A stretch of DNA of 46,566 nt from Actinomycetes bacterium (GCA_025359865.1 JANYDH010000064.1:1-46566); one strand, 5' to 3'; counted from the stretch's first letter, positions 24,426 through 32,922 are shown. Numbers and translations: made by a program. Notes: generated by a model from the sequence alone, not told the origin.

Positions 24426-25706
24426 GTGGCTGAGTTCACCGCCGAGGTTTTCCAGAATGAGTACCTGAGTGATGGCGCGACCGATGTTCACGCTGTCGTG
24501 TCGATCACCTGCTCGGGCGCCGGCGTAGCGGGCCAAACCGGCTCTGGCGAGGCGGCCGAGGTCATCATCATCGACACATCAGGCTCGATGGACATGCCCC
24601 CCAACAAGATCGCTTCGGCACGTCGAGCGGCCAAGGCTGCGTTGAACGAATTGATCGACGGCACGTGGTTCGCTGTCGTTTCGGGCCACAGTTTGGCGCA
24701 GATGGTTTATCCCACACATCCCGGACTTGCCCGGTCGAGCGAGGTCACCCGTGGCGAGGCCGGCGCGGCAATCGATCGACTACGCAGTGGCGGCGCAACA
24801 GCGATCGGCAGTTGGATCGACGCAGCGACGGAGTTGTTCCAGCAGGCGCCATCGAGTCAGCGGCACGCGATTCTGCTGACGGACGGCAAGATCGAAGGCG
24901 AGGCTTCCGGAGCACTTGACGAGGCGCTCCAGCGCGCGCGAGGGGTGTTCCAATGCGACTGCCGCGGCGTTGGCGACGGTTGGGTGGTCAGCGAGTTGCG
25001 CAAGATCGCCGACACCCTGCTGGGTACGGTCGACATCATCGCCAGCCCGGAAGATCTCGAGGCAGATTTCGAGTCGATGATCCGTACCTCAATGAGCCGT
25101 GGCGTTGCCGATGCACGATTGCGGGTGTGGGCTCCGCAGGGCAGTCAGGTGATGTTCGTCCGTCAGGTCGCGCCAACCGTGGAAGATCTCACTCCGCGGG
25201 CAGTGCAGATCAGCCCGCTGGTCGTCGAGTTCCCCACCGGGGGGTGGAGCGACGAGTCACGCGACTACCACGTCGCCGTCAGGGTGCCGGCAGCGCCAGT
25301 TGGTAACGAACGTCTCGCGGCTCGGGTCGAAACTGTGGTCAACGATCAGGTACTGGCAAAGGCGTTGGTCAAGGCGATCTGGAGCATCGACACCGACCTC
25401 ACCACCCGCATCGACCCGGCGGTTGCCCACTACACCGGCCAGGCGCAATTGGCCGATGTCATCCAGCGCGGTCTCGCCGCAAAGTCCGCTGGTGATGATC
25501 GTACGGCCACGGTGTTGTTGGGCGAGGCCGCGAAGTTGGCCCATGACAGTGGCAACGAGTCCACCACCCGGCTGCTGGCCAAGGTCGTCGACGTGGTCGA
25601 TGTCGATGCGGGCACCGTACGCCTGAAGGCCAAGATCGACAAGAGTGACGAGATGGCGCTCGATACCCGGTCGACCAAGACCACGCGGGTCAACCGTCAG
25701 CCATGA
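24426..25706 (+). CDS. von Willebrand factor A domain protein of the PknG operon
   Basis: A 426-residue cytoplasmic protein with a vWA domain from about 40 to 220. The metal-ion-dependent adhesion site is complete: DTSGSM (D50-M55), GGATAIGSWI supplying the threonine, and LLTDGK supplying the aspartate. A beta-rich middle (about 230-320) and helical C-terminus (about 325-426, AQLADVIQRGLAAKSAGDD) follow, as in vWA proteins linked to Ser/Thr kinase systems. The GTG start has GGAGGAG (24415-24421) 4 nt upstream. A 13-codon frame starting in the PP2C overlap (24392) ends just inside this gene and may help coupling. Its stop overlaps the FHA gene start. It may be a metal-dependent scaffold or a kinase substrate. 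Confidence 0.9.
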   Translation: MAEFTAEVFQNEYLSDGATDVHAVVSITCSGAGVAGQTGSGEAAEVIIIDTSGSMDMPPNKIASARRAAKAALNELIDGTWFAVVSGHSLAQMVYPTHPGLARSSEVTRGEAGAAIDRLRSGGATAIGSWIDAATELFQQAPSSQRHAILLTDGKIEGEASGALDEALQRARGVFQCDCRGVGDGWVVSELRKIADTLLGTVDIIASPEDLEADFESMIRTSMSRGVADARLRVWAPQGSQVMFVRQVAPTVEDLTPRAVQISPLVVEFPTGGWSDESRDYHVAVRVPAAPVGNERLAARVETVVNDQVLAKALVKAIWSIDTDLTTRIDPAVAHYTGQAQLADVIQRGLAAKSAGDDRTATVLLGEAAKLAHDSGNESTTRLLAKVVDVVDVDAGTVRLKAKIDKSDEMALDTRSTKTTRVNRQP

Positions 25707-26452
25707 GTACGGTCGCCTGCCCGAACGGCCACCAGTCCGGCGATCCAGAGTGGTGCGACACATGCGGTGCCCCCATCGGCGGGCCATCAGCGGCCGACCC
25801 CGCGGCCGCCTCGCTCCCCGCCGGCTCGACACCGGCGACGTCTACCCCGGCCACGTCTACCCCGGCCACGTCTTTTGGTGTCGCCGGTGCTGTTGCACCC
25901 GTTGCCTGCCCGCATTGCGGGGCGATGAACAGCGCGGACAACTTGTTCTGCGAGTCGTGCGGCTACGACTTCACGACGGGCCAGACGCCCGATCCGGTGG
26001 TTGTTGCGGGTCCCGTGGCGGTCGATCCGAGTGCGGCACCCGTCGAGGCCGCTGGGTCACCGTGGATCGTCGTTGTCGAGGTCGATCCCGGATGGTTCGC
26101 GCTCAAGGGTGAGCTGGCCGGTGAGGCGTGTCCGCCACCGTCTACGTTCACCGTGACCATCAGCGGTCATGCGTCATTGATCGGGCGCACCAGTCAGTCG
26201 CAGGCGCTGCATCCGGAGCTAGCGCTCGACAACGACACAGCCGTGTCACGGCGCCATGCCCAACTGGTGATCGATGGGCCGGTGCTGAGCGTGGTCGATC
26301 TCTCGTCGACCAATGGTACGTACGTACACACAGCAGCCGAGCAGCCATCCGATGCCTCGCAGCCGCTCGCGTCGGGAGTGGCCACGGTGCTGCGCGATGG
26401 TGACCGTGTGTACGTGGGTGCATGGTCGCGTCTCACCGTGCGCGCCGGTTGA
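25703..26452 (+). CDS. FHA-domain protein with two zinc ribbons
   Basis: A 249-residue phosphothreonine-reading protein. Two zinc ribbons, CPNGH...CDTCG (about 6-22) and CPHCG...CESCG (about 69-87), flank a linker of three five-residue repeats (STPAT-type). The FHA domain (about 150-245) has SLIGRTSQ, SRRHAQLVI and DLSSTNGTYV, so the phosphate-binding Arg, Ser and Asn are present. In mycobacteria PknG acts on the FHA protein GarA through an N-terminal ETTS motif; no such motif is visible here, so it is a positional rather than proven GarA counterpart. Threonines in the linker repeats are possible kinase sites. The start overlaps the vWA stop (ATGA). It is the last operon gene and a palindrome follows 18 bp downstream. 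Confidence 0.9.
   Translation: MSTVACPNGHQSGDPEWCDTCGAPIGGPSAADPAAASLPAGSTPATSTPATSTPATSFGVAGAVAPVACPHCGAMNSADNLFCESCGYDFTTGQTPDPVVVAGPVAVDPSAAPVEAAGSPWIVVVEVDPGWFALKGELAGEACPPPSTFTVTISGHASLIGRTSQSQALHPELALDNDTAVSRRHAQLVIDGPVLSVVDLSSTNGTYVHTAAEQPSDASQPLASGVATVLRDGDRVYVGAWSRLTVRAG
25826..25870 (+). repeat. 15-bp in-frame tandem repeat in the FHA gene
   Basis: Two identical units TCTACCCCGGCCACG (25841-25855, 25856-25870) are preceded by a diverged unit (25826-25840). They encode a Thr/Pro/Ser linker repeat. Because the unit is a multiple of three, copy changes would lengthen the linker without breaking the frame. Confidence 0.9.
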
Positions 26453-26470
26453 CTTCGGTCACCCCGGACT

Positions 26471-26510
26471 TTTGGCGTTGGGCTGTCATTGACAACAACC
26501 CAACGCCAAA
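26471..26510. terminator. Dispersed palindromic repeat, copy C, behind the PknG operon
   Basis: TTTGGCGTTGGG (26471-26482) pairs perfectly with CCCAACGCCAAA (26499-26510) around a 16-nt loop that can pair partly. It starts 18 bp after the FHA stop codon, so it can serve as a terminator although no T-run follows. Its arms match copies A, B and D. Confidence 0.65.
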
Positions 26511-26720
26511 GCTCAGCCCTCGTGTTGAGTTGGAGCGCCGGATGCGTTCGCTCACGGTGCCGCGTTGTGATCGTCGGCGGGCTGAGGTGGTGTGACGCGC
26601 GGCAGAGGGCAGTCGGGCAAGGCGATCTCGGAGTTGATTGGGATGTCGGAACAATCGGTGTGTACGTGGTGGCTGGGGTTCTGGTCTCCGCCGTGGCGAG
26701 TTCGAATCGTTGATCTTGGT

Positions 26721-26770
26721 GACACGTGGAGGCACGTGTTGTTACGTAGGCACACGTGCCTCCACGTGTC
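26721..26770. repeat. Perfect 19-bp inverted repeat with CACGTG cores
   Basis: GACACGTGGAGGCACGTGT (26721-26739) pairs perfectly with its complement at 26752-26770 around a 12-nt loop. Each arm contains two CACGTG or ACGTGG-type elements, so the arms are themselves repetitive. It is a strong hairpin, 270 bp after the FHA gene, and could be a second terminator, a mobile-element end or a protein-binding site. Confidence 0.9.
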
Positions 26771-26868
26771 GATCGCTTGTGGCGACGAACCCGTGGCCGA
26801 GATGATCAAATTCGCCGAGCACTCATACACCATTCACATCGGTGAGGTCGGGTCGGGATGCCGCCACA

Positions 26869-26920
26869 CCCCACCCGCAATTTGCGACAGCCTGTTGGCA
26901 ACAGCCCAACGCCAAAGGTC
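26869..26920 (+). repeat. Dispersed intergenic repeat, copy D
   Basis: It matches copy A (72-123) at 42 of 52 positions with no gap, and its last 19 bases, CAGCCCAACGCCAAAGGTC, are identical to the right arm region of copy B. CTGTTGGCAACAG within it is a small palindrome. Confidence 0.8.
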
Positions 26921-27054
26921 GGGCTCGTACTGCGTCGCGTGAGAGGTAGTCGATTTGGCGTCGTCTCGTGGTTCGGTGATGATCGCTGCGGCGGGGTCGA
27001 CGTGACCGGCTCACCACATCTCAGCTTTGGACCCTCGAGCCCAAACCAGAAGCT

Positions 27055-27095
27055 CTGTGAGTTTGCGGCAGTCCAGCCGTCACTGAAACTCACGG
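27055..27095 (-). terminator. Stem-loop behind mycothione reductase
   Basis: GTGAGTTT (27057-27064) pairs with AAACTCAC (27086-27093), and inside it CGGC (27066-27069) pairs with GCCG (27076-27079). It begins about 47 bp past the reverse-strand mtr stop. There is no T-run, which is common in high-GC actinobacteria. Confidence 0.5.
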
Positions 27096-27141
27096 ACCGG
27101 TTGGTTTGTGAGGTGGATCTCATGACGGTGCTTGACTGCGG

Positions 27142-28521
27142 TCAGCGCGGCGGAAACCCCAGGAGGGCGTTCTCGACCAACTCACCGAGAGCCGGGTGGA
27201 TGTAGTACTGGCCCGACCCCAGTTCATCGATGGTGTGGCCAAACCGCATTCCCTGCACGAGTTGCTGGATCAGGCTTGATGCCTGTGGGCCGATGATGTG
27301 GGCGCCGACCAGCTTGCGGGTCGCGCGGTCGGCGATCAGTTTGCAGAAGCTGGTGGTGTCTTCGAGCGCCCAGCCGTATGCGATGTCGCCGTAGCGCTGC
27401 ATCGACACCATCACGTCGATGCCGGCAGAGCGGGCCTCCATCTCGGTGAAGCCCACAGCGGCAATTTGCGGGTTGGTGAACACCGCGTGCGGAACGACCG
27501 TGTGGTCGGTGAAGCGCAGATCGTCGGGGTGGCTGATGTTGTGTGCCACCACTCGCGCCTCGTGGTTGGCGACATGCTTGAGCATGTATGGCGAGCTGAT
27601 GTCGCCGAGCGCCCACACGCCGGGCACGCTGGTGCGCTGTGCGTGGTCGGCGATGATCCGACCGTCAGCGTGCAGGTCCAACCCGCCTGCGCTCGCGTCG
27701 ATGAGGTCAGCGTTGGGGATTCGGCCCGTCGCGACCAGCAGATGGCTGCCGGTCACCGTTGTTCCATCGGCGAGCAGCACGCGCACACCGCCGTCTGAGG
27801 TGGCGGAGACCCGTTCGATGTGGCTACCTGTTCGTACGTCGAACCGCCGAGCGAAGCTGGCCGTGATCGCTGCTGATACGTCGTGGTCCTCGGCCTTCAG
27901 GAGGTTCATGCCGCGTTGAATCATGGTCACCTGAGCGCCGAGCGCACCGAACACGTGGGCGAGTTCGCAGGCGATGAAGCCGCCACCGATCACGATGAGG
28001 TGCTGGGGTACCTGCTCGATGCGCATGATGTCGTCGCTGGTGTGAACCGTGACGTCGCCGATACCGGGCAGGTCGGGGATCATCGGTCGGGCGCCCGCTG
28101 CTACCACCACCTGTCGACCTTCGATCAGCGCTTCGTGTCCACCTTCGCCGTGCACGACGAACTGGCGCGGCGCGATGAACTTCGCATGCCCGCGGTGAAC
28201 AGTAACGTTGGTGCAGTCGACGGCTCGGTACCGCTCGCCGCCGACAGCAATCGGGTCGATCCGGCCGAACACACGGCCCCGAATCGCTGGCCAGTCCACA
28301 ATGTCGAGCTGGGCACTGATGCCGTAGCGGCCCGAATGCCGGATCACGTCGGCCACATCGGCGGTGTGGACGAACATCTTGGTGGGGATGCATCCGCGGT
28401 TCATACAGGTCCCACCGAAATCCCACTCCTCGATCATCGCGATCGACCAGTCGTCGTGAGCGGGACCGATGACCGAATTGCCGCTGCCGGCGCCCAGGAT
28501 GACGAGATCGTACTTCTGCAT
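27142..28521 (-). CDS. mtr: Mycothione reductase
   Basis: A FAD/NADPH disulfide reductase of 459 residues that reduces mycothiol disulfide, the actinobacterial counterpart of glutathione reductase. The FAD motif is ILGAGSGNSVIG; the redox pair C39 and C44 lies in GGTCMNRGCIPTKMF; the NAD(P)H motif is VIGGGFIACELAHVFGALG; FALGDISS-type WALGDISSPYMLKHVANHE and the C-terminal HPALGELVENALLG complete the fold. AGSGNSV, FGRIDPIA and SSPYLLKHVANHEARV-like stretches match mycobacterial Mtr better than lipoamide dehydrogenase. It shows that the organism makes mycothiol, and so is an actinobacterium. The ATG at 28521 follows a TACCGT box by 7 nt. Confidence 0.92.
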   Translation of the reverse strand: MQKYDLVILGAGSGNSVIGPAHDDWSIAMIEEWDFGGTCMNRGCIPTKMFVHTADVADVIRHSGRYGISAQLDIVDWPAIRGRVFGRIDPIAVGGERYRAVDCTNVTVHRGHAKFIAPRQFVVHGEGGHEALIEGRQVVVAAGARPMIPDLPGIGDVTVHTSDDIMRIEQVPQHLIVIGGGFIACELAHVFGALGAQVTMIQRGMNLLKAEDHDVSAAITASFARRFDVRTGSHIERVSATSDGGVRVLLADGTTVTGSHLLVATGRIPNADLIDASAGGLDLHADGRIIADHAQRTSVPGVWALGDISSPYMLKHVANHEARVVAHNISHPDDLRFTDHTVVPHAVFTNPQIAAVGFTEMEARSAGIDVMVSMQRYGDIAYGWALEDTTSFCKLIADRATRKLVGAHIIGPQASSLIQQLVQGMRFGHTIDELGSGQYYIHPALGELVENALLGFPPR

Positions 28522-28528
28522 TCGGGCA

Positions 28529-28534
28529 ACGGTA
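28529..28534 (-). promoter_or_regulatory. -10 box TACCGT of mtr (leaderless)
   Basis: On the reverse strand TACCGT is followed by TGCCCGA and the ATG at 28521, a 7-nt gap. Confidence 0.5.
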
Positions 28535-28562
28535 TCTGCAGGTGGGCCGGGCACCCTCCAGA

Positions 28563-29240
28563 TCAGATCATGACGGGCGGTTGATTGGTCACTGCGTGGA
28601 GCATCGCTTCATCGGGAGCACCCAGCATCGAGCGATAGACCGGACCGGGATAGACGAGATGCGGCTTGGCGGGGTCGTAGGCGGGTTGAGCGACGGGTGT
28701 CGCTGGCCGATCGAACGCAGCGGGCCGAGTGAAGCGGGTCATCTCATCGGCGCTGATGCCTGCGAGCGCCTGCACCTCTGGGTCGATCCATGCTCGCTCG
28801 TCGATGCTTGCACCGGTGGCGACCTCCAATGCCAGTCCTTCCGGACCGGCGAAGTACACCGAGTGACACATGCCGTGATCCATCGGGCCCAGTACGGGTA
28901 TACCCCGGCTACGAATACGGTCGCGCAACGCAAGCAGGTCGTCCAAGGTGTCGACGTTGAACGCCAGATGCTGCATTGTTCCGGCGGTGACCTGTCCGCC
29001 GGCGTTACCCGCATGGGTTACGCCGATGATCTGCTCGGCCCGGTTGTCGGGGTGCTGCTGGAACGCGACGTAGCAGGTGGGGCTGAGTTCGACGAACCCG
29101 TGGAATGTTTTGTCCACCCCGTGCATCCAGTACAGCGCCTTCAGTTCACCGCCGAGCACATCGGTGAAGAACTCGATTTGCGCCTTGATGTCACGTGTCG
29201 CGATGGCGAGGTGGTGGATGCCGTTCGGATGCAGTGCCAT
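28563..29240 (-). CDS. VOC-family protein (extradiol-dioxygenase-like)
   Basis: A vicinal-oxygen-chelate protein of 225 residues. The first module begins HPNGIHHLAIATRDIKAQIEFF with a candidate metal histidine. The second has TMQHLAFNVDTLDDLLALRD and ends GPEGLALEVATG with the expected glutamate. A roughly 65-residue tail with many prolines (PATPVAQPAYDPAKP) follows and has no motif I know. Such proteins cleave aromatic rings, detoxify or isomerise; the exact activity cannot be assigned. The ATG at 29240 follows TACCAT by 6 nt; a TTG at 29258 would add six residues across that box. It stands between mtr and the glycosidase with its own promoter-like box. Confidence 0.82.
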   Translation of the reverse strand: MALHPNGIHHLAIATRDIKAQIEFFTDVLGGELKALYWMHGVDKTFHGFVELSPTCYVAFQQHPDNRAEQIIGVTHAGNAGGQVTAGTMQHLAFNVDTLDDLLALRDRIRSRGIPVLGPMDHGMCHSVYFAGPEGLALEVATGASIDERAWIDPEVQALAGISADEMTRFTRPAAFDRPATPVAQPAYDPAKPHLVYPGPVYRSMLGAPDEAMLHAVTNQPPVMI

Positions 29241-29246
29241 CGACAG

Positions 29247-29252
29247 ATGGTA
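29247..29252 (-). promoter_or_regulatory. -10 box TACCAT of the VOC gene
   Basis: On the reverse strand TACCAT ends 6 nt before the ATG at 29240. Confidence 0.45.
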
Positions 29253-29263
29253 TGCCAAGCTAG

Positions 29264-31495
29264 TCAGCGAGCAGCAGACCGGGCTGGGGAGACTTCAGCC
29301 GGTAAGGCATGGATGATCTCGATGCCGGAGGAGTCGCTCGAATGTTGGCCGACGATGAAGCGGTAGTCGCCACCCTCTTGCACCCACTGGTCGCCGAGGC
29401 GCAGATGGAGTTGACGGATGTCGAGCGGTACGTCGGTGGTGACGGTGCCGCCCGCCTGCACGGTGACGCGGGCGAAGCCGATCAACCGCAAGGCCGGTCG
29501 TTCGTGCACCGAATCGGGAAGGCCAGCGTAGACCTGGACGACCATCGCGCCATCCCGTTGGCCGCAATTGGTGACCGTGACCGTGACTCTGGCCGCATCG
29601 TCGTGACGGCTCAGTACCGCGGCGTCGATCGAGAACTCGGTGTAGGACAGACCGAACCCGAAGGGGTAGGCGGGCACGTTGCCATCACGGTGCAGCTTCC
29701 AGTATCCATGCCACAGGTCGTACGTCTCGGTTGCGGCATCGGGGTCGAAGTGGGGTAGGTGGGCCTCGTCGGTGGGGATCGTGAATGGAAGATGACCGCT
29801 CGGATTGGCGACGCCGAGCAGCACATCTGCGAGCGCGTGTCCGCCTTCGATACCTGGATACCACAGCAGCAGAATTCCTGGCACGGCGAGTCGCCATGAT
29901 TCCATCATCGTGGCGCTGCCACCCATCACCACGACGATCGTTCGCGGATTGGCAGCGACGGCCGCGCTGATCAGCGCCGTGTCGTCAGACGAGAGTTGCA
30001 AGGTGCGTCTGTCGCCGCCTGGAGCGAATGCCGCTTGTTCCTGTGTGGCAGTGCTCGTCGAACCCTCAGCATCGGCCGGCTTCGGGGGAGCGATCTTCGC
30101 GATCTCGACACGGTCCTTGTCAGACATCGGTGGGAACACTTGGGTTTGCAGCGCGGCCGTTCCTGCGGCGTCGATGAACTCTCCTTCGTCGGCATGGGTG
30201 AATCCCACCACTACGACAACTGCATCGGCGTCCTCACCAAGGGACGCGTCTCGATCGGTGTGTACCACTTCGACTCCGTATGGGGCGAGGGCAGCGCGCA
30301 ACCCGTCCAACGGCGTGACCGCATCGCTGACGATGACCTCGCTCGAACCCCGGTCGCCAAGGTTGCGAACCGCAGCGAGGCGACCCACCATGGCGACTCG
30401 TTTGAGTGTTGTGGGGTCGAGGGGAAGGACGCCCTCGTTGCGCAGCATCACGATCGAGGCGGTGGCTGCCTCGCGGGCGAGCGATCGATGCTGCGGACCA
30501 AGGACTACTGAAGCGTCGCCAGCACGGGCCAGTACCGGAGCGAACCGCAGGAGCGTCGCAACAGTTCTGACGACACTGCGGTCGATGATCTCGATCGGCA
30601 GGGTGCCGTTGGACACTGCTGCAGGCAGATGCATCGCCCGTTGCTGACGGAACGGCATCTCGATGTCCAACCCGGCTACGACCGACCGGACCGCATCGCG
30701 CAGGCCGAAGATGAAGTCGGAAATGACGAATCCATCGAATCCCCACTCGTCGCGCAAGATGCCGGTGAGCAACGCCTCGTTGTCGCCGCAGAACGTGCCG
30801 TTGAGCGAGTTGTACGCGCTCATCACGCTGGCCACACCGGCTTCTACGATCCGCCGGAAATGCGGTAGGTACACCTCGTGTAACGCTCGGTCGTCCGCAA
30901 TCACGTCGACCTTGAATCGCGCGTTCTCTATCGAGTTCACCGCAAAGTGCTTCACACAAGCCATCACCCATCGCTGGGCACCGAGCGTGAGCGCACGACC
31001 CATTTCGCCAACCAGGTACGGGTCTTCGCCGTAGGTCTCCTGGGCGCGACCCCAGCCGGGGTGGCGCAAGACATTGACGCACACGCCGCCGTAGAAGGTG
31101 GCGCCGACGGAACGGAGTTCGGCACCGATTGCGTCGCCAATCCGTTCCTCGAGCACCGGATCCCAGCTGGCACCGCGGGCCATGCTCACCGGGAACGCAG
31201 TCTTTTCTCCGATCACGCAGCCACGTGGCCCATCGCTGAACTCGATGCCCGGGATGCCGAGGCGGGGTACCGCTGCGGCGGGAAACGTTCGCCGGTGGTA
31301 GCTCCCGAACATCATCGCGAACAGGCCGGGCCAGGCTTCGAGGTCGCCGTCGAGACAGCCGAGCTTCTCGTCGAGCGACATCGCTTCGACCAGCCGGATG
31401 GCTTCATCGACAGCGGTGGTCCGGCCGTCGCTTATGCGCTCGACGGCTTGAGCGAAGACCGATGCGTCGCTTCCGGAATCGTTGAGCGAGGTCAT
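29264..31495 (-). CDS. Glycoside hydrolase family 3 (beta-glucosidase-like)
   Basis: A 743-residue GH3 enzyme. The N-terminal barrel (about 30-320) has EFSDGPRG, NVLRHPGWGRAQETYGEDP, KHFAVNS and SAYNSLNG, with nucleophile D260 in GFVISDFIFG (the usual following Trp is Phe). The alpha/beta sandwich (about 345-600) has RNEGVLPL and YPGIEGGHALADVLLG, and the C-terminal FnIII-like domain ends the protein. No signal peptide is visible, so it is probably cytoplasmic and hydrolyses imported beta-glucosides or glycosylated natural products. The ATG at 31495 overlaps the amidase stop by ATGA, which fixes the start; an upstream frame to 31531 would extend into the amidase gene. Confidence 0.92.
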   Translation of the reverse strand: MTSLNDSGSDASVFAQAVERISDGRTTAVDEAIRLVEAMSLDEKLGCLDGDLEAWPGLFAMMFGSYHRRTFPAAAVPRLGIPGIEFSDGPRGCVIGEKTAFPVSMARGASWDPVLEERIGDAIGAELRSVGATFYGGVCVNVLRHPGWGRAQETYGEDPYLVGEMGRALTLGAQRWVMACVKHFAVNSIENARFKVDVIADDRALHEVYLPHFRRIVEAGVASVMSAYNSLNGTFCGDNEALLTGILRDEWGFDGFVISDFIFGLRDAVRSVVAGLDIEMPFRQQRAMHLPAAVSNGTLPIEIIDRSVVRTVATLLRFAPVLARAGDASVVLGPQHRSLAREAATASIVMLRNEGVLPLDPTTLKRVAMVGRLAAVRNLGDRGSSEVIVSDAVTPLDGLRAALAPYGVEVVHTDRDASLGEDADAVVVVVGFTHADEGEFIDAAGTAALQTQVFPPMSDKDRVEIAKIAPPKPADAEGSTSTATQEQAAFAPGGDRRTLQLSSDDTALISAAVAANPRTIVVVMGGSATMMESWRLAVPGILLLWYPGIEGGHALADVLLGVANPSGHLPFTIPTDEAHLPHFDPDAATETYDLWHGYWKLHRDGNVPAYPFGFGLSYTEFSIDAAVLSRHDDAARVTVTVTNCGQRDGAMVVQVYAGLPDSVHERPALRLIGFARVTVQAGGTVTTDVPLDIRQLHLRLGDQWVQEGGDYRFIVGQHSSDSSGIEIIHALPAEVSPARSAAR

Positions 31496-32910
31496 CCCGG
31501 GACGGTCGTGCGTGGGGCGTGTCGCGGCCATGGGTAGGCTCGCTCGTACCGTGCGGCGGCCGCCAGGAGCAGGTCCTCACGGTGGCGGGGCGCGATCACC
31601 TGGAGACCGATCGGGAGCCCACCGGTGGTGAGTCCTGCGGGAAGGCTGATCGCCGGAAGATTGGCCAGATTGGCGAGCATGCCGTGAATGACAGCCATTC
31701 CGCCGTGCACGGTGTGTCCGTTGATCAAGGTGGGCATTGGCCCTTCTGCTGTGAACGCAGGGATGCCGGTCATCGGAGTGAGCAGCAGATCGACCCGTTC
31801 AAACACCTCGGCCATCTGTTGCACGAGCGCCCGCCGGCGCTCCTCGGCCTGTGAGAGCTCAGGAACGAGGGTGCGTTGCATGGCCACCCAACCTGGCGCG
31901 ACGAGCGGGTCGAGACGGTCGAGATGGTGTTGCCACAGATCGGGGTCGATACCGACGAACTGATCGACACCTTCGATGCGGATGTAGGTGCCGATGAAAT
32001 CGCGTAGCGCCACGCCGGGTGCGGTGGTGGTGCCGCCCGTCGCCTCGATGAACCGACTCGCAGCCGATTCGCAGATCGAGGCCACCTCAGGGTCGACGAC
32101 AGCGAATCCGAGATCGAGTGACCACCCGACCCGGAGTTGTCGGGTGTCGATGGAGTCGATCGCATCGGTGTACCGCAGGCCAGGTGGTGGAAGGCACGTG
32201 CGGTCACGTGGATCGGGCCCCGCCATCAGATCGAGGAGTAGAGCGGTATCGGCAATGGTGGTGGCCAGGGCAAAGTTGACCGCGTTCTGCGCCACATGAG
32301 TGACTCCGAACGTGGGTACTCGGCCGTAGGTCGGCTTCAGGCCGGCAAGGCCGGTAAAGGCTGCGGGCGTGCGGATCGAACCACCACCATCACTCGCCGT
32401 GCAGAACGGAACAAGCCCTGCCGAGACGGCTGCGCTGGACCCACCGCTCGATCCGCCTGGGGTGCGCGAACGGTCCCACGGGTTGCGTGTCACGCCAAGG
32501 GCGGGGCTGGCGGTGTAGGCCCAGGCGCCGAACTCGGGTGCTGCGGTCTTGCCGATCGGGATGGCTCCCGCCGCTCGCAGTCTGGCCACGTGCAGGTCGT
32601 CACGTGTCGCCGGTGGACCTCCAAGGAACCACCGTGAGCCACGGGTGGTGGGCATTCCGGCGCAGTCCTCCAGATCTTTCACTCCGAAGGGCACACCGGC
32701 CAGCGGAGGGAGTTGTCCGCCGTGCCCGGATGACACCTGCTGGTCGACCGCTGCGGCCGATCGACGCGCCGCGTCGGCGTCGACGTGCACGAACGCTCCA
32801 AGCGCAGCTGCACTGTCTATCGCTGCGAGACACGTCTCGACCAGGTCGGATGCGGTCGATTCACCTGTGCGAATACTGAGTGCGGCCTCATGTACGGTGG
32901 GCATTTCCAT
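31492..32910 (-). CDS. Amidase signature family hydrolase
   Basis: A 472-residue amidase with the Ser-cisSer-Lys triad: K78 in [14 protein letters not shown], the cis-serine in the [11 protein letters not shown] loop (about S154), and nucleophile S178 in [11 protein letters not shown]. The family hydrolyses amides, nitrile-derived carboxamides and amide bonds in xenobiotics; GatA is excluded because no GatB or GatC is nearby and the C-terminal region differs. It precedes the GH3 gene with a 4-bp overlap, an unusual pairing suggesting that one substrate carries both an amide and a sugar (inference). The ATG at 32910 follows TACGGT by 6 nt. Confidence 0.9.
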   Translation of the reverse strand: MEMPTVHEAALSIRTGESTASDLVETCLAAIDSAAALGAFVHVDADAARRSAAAVDQQVSSGHGGQLPPLAGVPFGVKDLEDCAGMPTTRGSRWFLGGPPATRDDLHVARLRAAGAIPIGKTAAPEFGAWAYTASPALGVTRNPWDRSRTPGGSSGGSSAAVSAGLVPFCTASDGGGSIRTPAAFTGLAGLKPTYGRVPTFGVTHVAQNAVNFALATTIADTALLLDLMAGPDPRDRTCLPPPGLRYTDAIDSIDTRQLRVGWSLDLGFAVVDPEVASICESAASRFIEATGGTTTAPGVALRDFIGTYIRIEGVDQFVGIDPDLWQHHLDRLDPLVAPGWVAMQRTLVPELSQAEERRRALVQQMAEVFERVDLLLTPMTGIPAFTAEGPMPTLINGHTVHGGMAVIHGMLANLANLPAISLPAGLTTGGLPIGLQVIAPRHREDLLLAAAARYERAYPWPRHAPRTTVPG

Positions 32911-32916
32911 CTCCGG

Positions 32917-32922
32917 ACCGTA
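32917..32922 (-). promoter_or_regulatory. -10 box TACGGT of the amidase-GH3 operon
   Basis: On the reverse strand TACGGT ends 6 nt before the amidase ATG at 32910. Confidence 0.45.

Larger units (their letters stand above)
26511..27054. other. Non-coding convergent gap rich in stem-loops
   Basis: No supported gene lies between the FHA stop and the mycothione reductase stop. Frames such as 26592-26942 and 26858-27205 cross repeats and hairpins and resemble no family I know. A helix-turn-helix-like phrase at 26592-26700 (GKAISELIGMSEQSVCTWW) may be a decayed regulator or transposase remnant. The gap contains the inverted repeat at 26721-26770 and repeat copy D. Confidence 0.6.

Noticed and set aside
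26592-26942. Possible small gene in the gap behind the PknG operon
   Set aside because: A helix-turn-helix-like phrase occurs near its start, but the frame runs through the 19-bp inverted repeat and dispersed repeat D. I mention it only as a possible remnant.
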